Below, in pieces: positions 52,744 through 55,653 of a stretch of DNA of 55,653 nt (its first letter is position 1; the number at the start of each line of letters is the position of its first letter). Under the pieces are notes generated by a model. The model searched no databases, was not told where the DNA came from, and saw only the letters and a list, made by a program, of their open reading frames with translations. The stretch is from Nitrospirales bacterium (GTDB lineage: Bacteria > Nitrospirota > Nitrospiria > Nitrospirales > UBA8639), in NCBI GenBank assembly GCA_012270585.1, contig JAAXIB010000025.1:1-55653 (forward strand), written 5' to 3'. The position numbers and the translations under genes are program-made.

Positions 52744-52871
52744 CATACAAATGACAGAAAAGGAAACCGAGGATCCAGGGGCTTTGCCTTCTGTCTTTGT
52801 CCCTTTCTGTCATTCTCGACATTAGTAATCGAGAATCCAGGGTCTTTGTCCCCCCCTCCCCCCAGCCTCTC
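52742..52871 (+). repeat. dispersed repeat copy B, left arm
   Basis: It begins ACATACAAATGACAG, contains ATCCAGGG and the hairpin module CATTCTCGACATTAGTAATC with GAATCCAGGGTC, and ends CAGCCTCTC where the degenerate IS interrupts it. The rest of the copy resumes at 54024. Confidence 0.75.
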
Positions 52872-54023
52872 TGTACAGACCGGGGACATGGTTTACACCT
52901 GTTCGGAGACATGGTTTACACGTTACCCTGCATGGCTTCACCCCTACCCTAGGAGGACCGCCATGCCTTGGAAAGAGGTGTCAACCATGTTTCAACGCCA
53001 CGAATTCATTCAGTTAGCCCTGCAACCCGGGACCGCCCTGCGCGCCCTGTGTCGCCGCTTTGGGATCAGCCCCCCCGCCGCCCTCGAAGCGGCGATCGGG
53101 GCGTTGCGCCTCCAGCATCCTACCTGGGGGGGCCGCACACTCCAGGCCCGCCTGCGCGCCCTCGGCTATCCCGCAGTCCCCGCGCCTCGCACCATCACGG
53201 CGATTCTGCGCCGCACCGTCGGGCTCCCCCCGGTCGCCGCGGCCCCCGTGCGGCCCTGGCAGCGCTTTGAGGTCCCCACGCCCAATGTCTTGTGGCAAAT
53301 GGATTTCAAAGGCCATTTCTCCCTCCTCCACGGCCGCTGCCACCCGCTCACCGTCCTGGACGACTGCTCCCGCTTCGCCCTCTGCCTGCACGCCTGTCCC
53401 AATGAACAAGGGCCCACGGTCCACACCCACTTGACTCGGACCTTCCGCCGGTATGGCTTGCCCTCTCGCAGGTTGATGGATACTGGCCCGCCTTGGGGCA
53501 CGCCGCTTACCCGCAGCCCCCTCACGCCGTTGACGGTCTAGCTGCTGCGCTTGGGCATTGGCCTCACGCATGCCCGCCCCGCGCACCCTCAAACCCGAAT
53601 GACTGCACCCGCGCCCCTTTCGCGATCTCGCCCACTGCCAACAGCACGTTGACCGCTGATGCGACCACTATAATCTCGACCGCCCGCACGAAGCGTTAGC
53701 GTTGGCCGTGCCCGCCCCGCGCTATGCTCCCAGCCTCCGCCCGTTTCCCGAACGGCTCCCGCCGATTGCCTATGGCTCCGGGGCGCACATCCGGCTTGTG
53801 CAAGGCAAAGGCGAGATCTCCTTTCGCGGGCGTCTCTTCCCCCTGACCAAAGCCTTACGAGGCTACCCAGTCGCCCTCCGGCCCACCACCCAGGATGGCC
53901 GGTGGCGGGTCTATTTCTGTCACCAAGCGATCAGCGAGATCGATTTGCACCACCCCGCAGAATAAACCACAATGTGTAAACCATGTCCCCGAACACCCGT
54001 TAATGATGTCCCCGATCTGTACA
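52872..54023 (+). mobile_element. degenerate IS481-like element inside a dispersed repeat
   Basis: Ends TGTACAGACCGGGGACATGG (left) and, on the minus strand, TGTACAGATCGGGGACAT (right) are inverted; each end also has an internal GACATGGTTTACAC copy. A 5-base direct duplication CTCTC flanks the element (52867-52871 and 54024-54028). Joining those flanks restores a copy of the dispersed repeat seen at 55542-55643. Confidence 0.85.
52963..53965 (+). pseudogene. IS481-like transposase, disrupted
   Basis: Starts at 52963 behind AGGAGGACCGCC. The N-terminal HTH and first catalytic region (VLWQMDFKGHFSLLHGRCHP, TVLDDCSRFALCLHACPNEQ) are intact. The expected D-N-G reads LMDTGPPWG, a TAG at 53539-53541 replaces a likely Trp before LLRLGIGLTHARPAHPQT, and a TGA plus frameshift follow. 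The C-terminus (RPHEALALAVPAPRYAPS, then YGSGAHIRLVQGKGEISF) survives in another frame to 53965. Not functional. Confidence 0.85.
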
Positions 54024-54060
54024 CTCTCCCACGATGGGGAGAGGGGGAAGCGGGAATGAC
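54024..54060 (+). repeat. dispersed repeat copy B, right arm
   Basis: CTCTCCCACGATGGGGAGAG followed by GGGGAAGCGGGAATGAC continues the repeat interrupted at 52871. It contains a CTCTCCC/GGGGAGAG-type hairpin and is the inverse of the copy at 55542-55643. Confidence 0.75.
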
Positions 54061-54203
54061 CAATGCGGAAAGGGCGTTGATTATTTTCCTGTCAATAACC
54101 GTTGTCCTTTTATCTTCTCGAGCCCAGGCAACCCCTGAGTTTTATATGGGGTTTTTACTCGCCTTGTCAATGGAAAGTCTATGAAGCACGGCACGAAGGG
54201 GGA

Positions 54204-55412
54204 TCAAGAGACTTCTTCTTTTATCGAAATAGACAAAGACCGCTGAATCCAGATCGCGCTGCCGGTGGCAATTCCCGTCAGGACGACGAAGACGAGAAAT
54301 CCGCTCGCGTACGTTCCGGTCACATCCTTTAACAAACCAAACCAGAACGGGAGAAAGAACCCGCCGAGACCGCCGGCCGCGCCGATAAACCCAGAAGCCG
54401 TGCCCATCATGTTCCGATAACGTAGCGACGCGACCTGAAAGATGACCCCGTTGCCGAAGCCCAGGAGCAGGAGCGTCGTGACGGTTAAGGGAAAGGCCCA
54501 GAACGGCGGCGGCAACCACGCCAGGAGAACGCACAGCCCCCCGATAGCGGGAAACCCCACCTGGAGCAGGGTAAGCCCTCCGGTTCGGTCGGCCCAGTAG
54601 CCTCCGACCGGCCTGGCGATACTACCCGCAAGCCCGCAGGACGCCGTCAGGGTCCCGGCTGTGACCATATCCAAACCATATTGATCATGAACAAAAATCG
54701 GCAAAAAACTCGAAAACCCGACGAACCCGCCGAACGTCACCCCATAGAAGAAACACAACCACCGCATGAATCGTTCTTCAAAAACCATGCGGAAAGAGAC
54801 GGCCAGACTTTTCCTCGGTGCGTGTTGCAAAGGAGGCTCATGGACGATCACCGAAAACACCACGGCCGTGATCAAAACCGGCACAATCATCAGGCCGAAA
54901 ACCCCGTGCCATCCGACGTGGGCGGCAAGACGCGGGGCAAAGAACGTCGCCAGGAGGACCCCGCTGTTGCCGGTTGCGGCGATGCCCATGGCCAGCCCCT
55001 GATGCTGCGAGGGATAGGCGCGGCTCGCAACCGGAAGCGCAACGGCAAAACTCGCACCGGCCGCCCCCAACAAAAGCCCGATCCCGAACATTTGGGCGTA
55101 GCTTTGACCAACCAACCAACCCAGCAACAGCGCCACCACTTCGGTCCAGAGAATGCCAAGACCTACCCGTTTCGCGCCGAACTGATCGGTAAACGGCCCG
55201 ACCACGATGCGTAACAGGGCCCCACCGAGTAAGGGGATGGCGACCAACAGCCCTTTCTGTGTTGCGGTTAAGGCGAAATCCTGGGCAATGGCAATACCCA
55301 ATGCGCCGATCAAAAGCCAGACAACGAAACTCACTTCGAAGTGAAGCCATGCCCCCACTAACGAAGGCCAATGGCCGCTTTTCAGGGCATGCTTCAGCGC
55401 GTGAGGGTTCAT
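54204..55412 (-). CDS. NarK-family nitrate/nitrite transporter (MFS, NNP family)
   Basis: A 402-residue, 12-helix major facilitator starting at 55412; an upstream extension lacks membrane helices. RIVVGPFTDQFGAKRVGLGI is the MFS loop 2-3 signature, VGGYWADRTGGLTLLQVGF its second copy, and GIAATGNSGVLLATFFAPRL and GFIGAAGGLGGFFLPFWFGL are the two nitrate-signature-like glycine-rich helices. It should move nitrate or nitrite, which fits a nitrite oxidiser. It is bracketed by inverted copies of a dispersed repeat, hinting at mobilisation. Confidence 0.87.
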   Translation of the reverse strand: MNPHALKHALKSGHWPSLVGAWLHFEVSFVVWLLIGALGIAIAQDFALTATQKGLLVAIPLLGGALLRIVVGPFTDQFGAKRVGLGILWTEVVALLLGWLVGQSYAQMFGIGLLLGAAGASFAVALPVASRAYPSQHQGLAMGIAATGNSGVLLATFFAPRLAAHVGWHGVFGLMIVPVLITAVVFSVIVHEPPLQHAPRKSLAVSFRMVFEERFMRWLCFFYGVTFGGFVGFSSFLPIFVHDQYGLDMVTAGTLTASCGLAGSIARPVGGYWADRTGGLTLLQVGFPAIGGLCVLLAWLPPPFWAFPLTVTTLLLLGFGNGVIFQVASLRYRNMMGTASGFIGAAGGLGGFFLPFWFGLLKDVTGTYASGFLVFVVLTGIATGSAIWIQRSLSISIKEEVS

Positions 55413-55541
55413 GGGCAAAAGCGAATCAAAACGAGTGCTCGAAAGAACGGTTACGTTTTTGAAAAACGCGTGCGTCGTGACTATAAAGCACCGGCATGAA
55501 CCGTCGCAATTGAAGTCTTGGTATGAAAATAACCTCCTTTT

Positions 55542-55643
55542 GTCATTCCCGATTCCCCTCTCCCCATCGTGGGAGAGGGCTGGGGTGAGGGGGAAAAAGC
55601 AAAGACCCTGGAACCTCACTTGCCTTATCTGTCATTTGTATGT
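55542..55643 (-). repeat. dispersed repeat copy C
   Basis: On the minus strand it reads ACATACAAATGACAG, then TTCCAGGGTCTTTGC, a pyrimidine-rich run, CAGCCCTCTCCCACGATGGG and CGGGAATGAC. It aligns with copy B (52742-52871 joined to 54024-54060), which carries one extra hairpin module, and is inverted relative to it, flanking the NarK gene. Confidence 0.8.
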
Positions 55644-55653
55644 TGCTTTCACC

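Noticed and set aside
51691-52756. Extension of the intact IS termini to TGTCATT on both sides
   Set aside because: On the right, the extra bases belong to the dispersed repeat, since the same 15 bases recur at 55629-55643 in copy C; only the 20-base core pairs well.
54056-54184. 42-codon frame with a signal-peptide-like start downstream of the degenerate IS
   Set aside because: It begins within the repeat, has no ribosome-binding site I trust and no recognised family.
1-55653. CRISPR array or rRNA operon
   Set aside because: I saw no regularly spaced direct repeats with unique spacers and no rRNA-like sequence on either strand.

Overview
The window looks like chromosomal DNA of a Nitrospira-like bacterium (phylum Nitrospirota). 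This is inferred from content, not from a marker gene. The pointers are a NarK-type nitrate/nitrite transporter, a molybdate uptake locus, two-subunit pyruvate carboxylase (an anaplerotic enzyme fitting a reductive TCA autotroph), a DksA protein, a lipoprotein-rich Gram-negative envelope and a protein-thiocarboxylate cysteine pathway. All three stop codons are used normally, so the standard bacterial code applies. One tRNA (Gly, CCC) is present; there is no rRNA and no CRISPR array.

Layout. 1-7.6 kb (minus): a membrane protein, YacG, and a complete RND efflux operon (adaptor, pump, outer-membrane channel) with a STAS protein upstream. 7.8-10.6 kb (minus): a membrane-anchored SnoaL-like protein and a GAF-GAF-sigma54 activator, with a candidate sigma54 promoter and a near-perfect palindrome between them. 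10.6-11.6 kb: a non-coding stretch with a HepT/DUF86 remnant, dispersed repeats and tRNA-Gly. 11.7-17.2 kb (minus): tyrS, comEA-like, lpd, gcvH, a TPR/glycoside-hydrolase-like lipoprotein and ndk. 17.5-24.5 kb (plus): a lytic transglycosylase, a sirtuin and then the most notable locus: two ubiquitin-like sulfur carriers, cysteine synthase, two MoeB/ThiF-type activating enzymes, a threonine-synthase homologue, a stand-alone NIL protein and a JAMM protease. Together they read as a machine that loads sulfur onto carrier C-termini and passes it to PLP enzymes to make cysteine and, by inference, possibly homocysteine.

25-32.7 kb (minus): an outer-membrane porin with modABC, a DUF2723/TMEM260-like membrane glycosyltransferase candidate and an XRE-PBP regulator. 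The porin and regulator promoters share a TGACATAT element. 32.9-35.1 kb (plus): oligoendopeptidase F and a solo Lrp/AsnC ligand-binding domain. 35.2-41.6 kb (minus): cytochrome c, queC, dksA, apt, acylphosphatase, hemG, hemE and three small proteins. 41.8-50.3 kb (plus): FmdB-type zinc ribbon, a lipoprotein, a PstS-like binding protein, pycA, pycB, an alpha/beta hydrolase, a lipid-anchored thiol peroxidase, TenA and a pseudopilin-like protein.

50.4-55.6 kb is an accessory, decaying region: a TPR gene with two in-frame stops, two different IS481-family elements (one apparently intact, one degenerate), and a NarK-family transporter bracketed by inverted copies of a dispersed repeat. The degenerate IS sits inside one of those repeat copies, flanked by a 5-bp target duplication.
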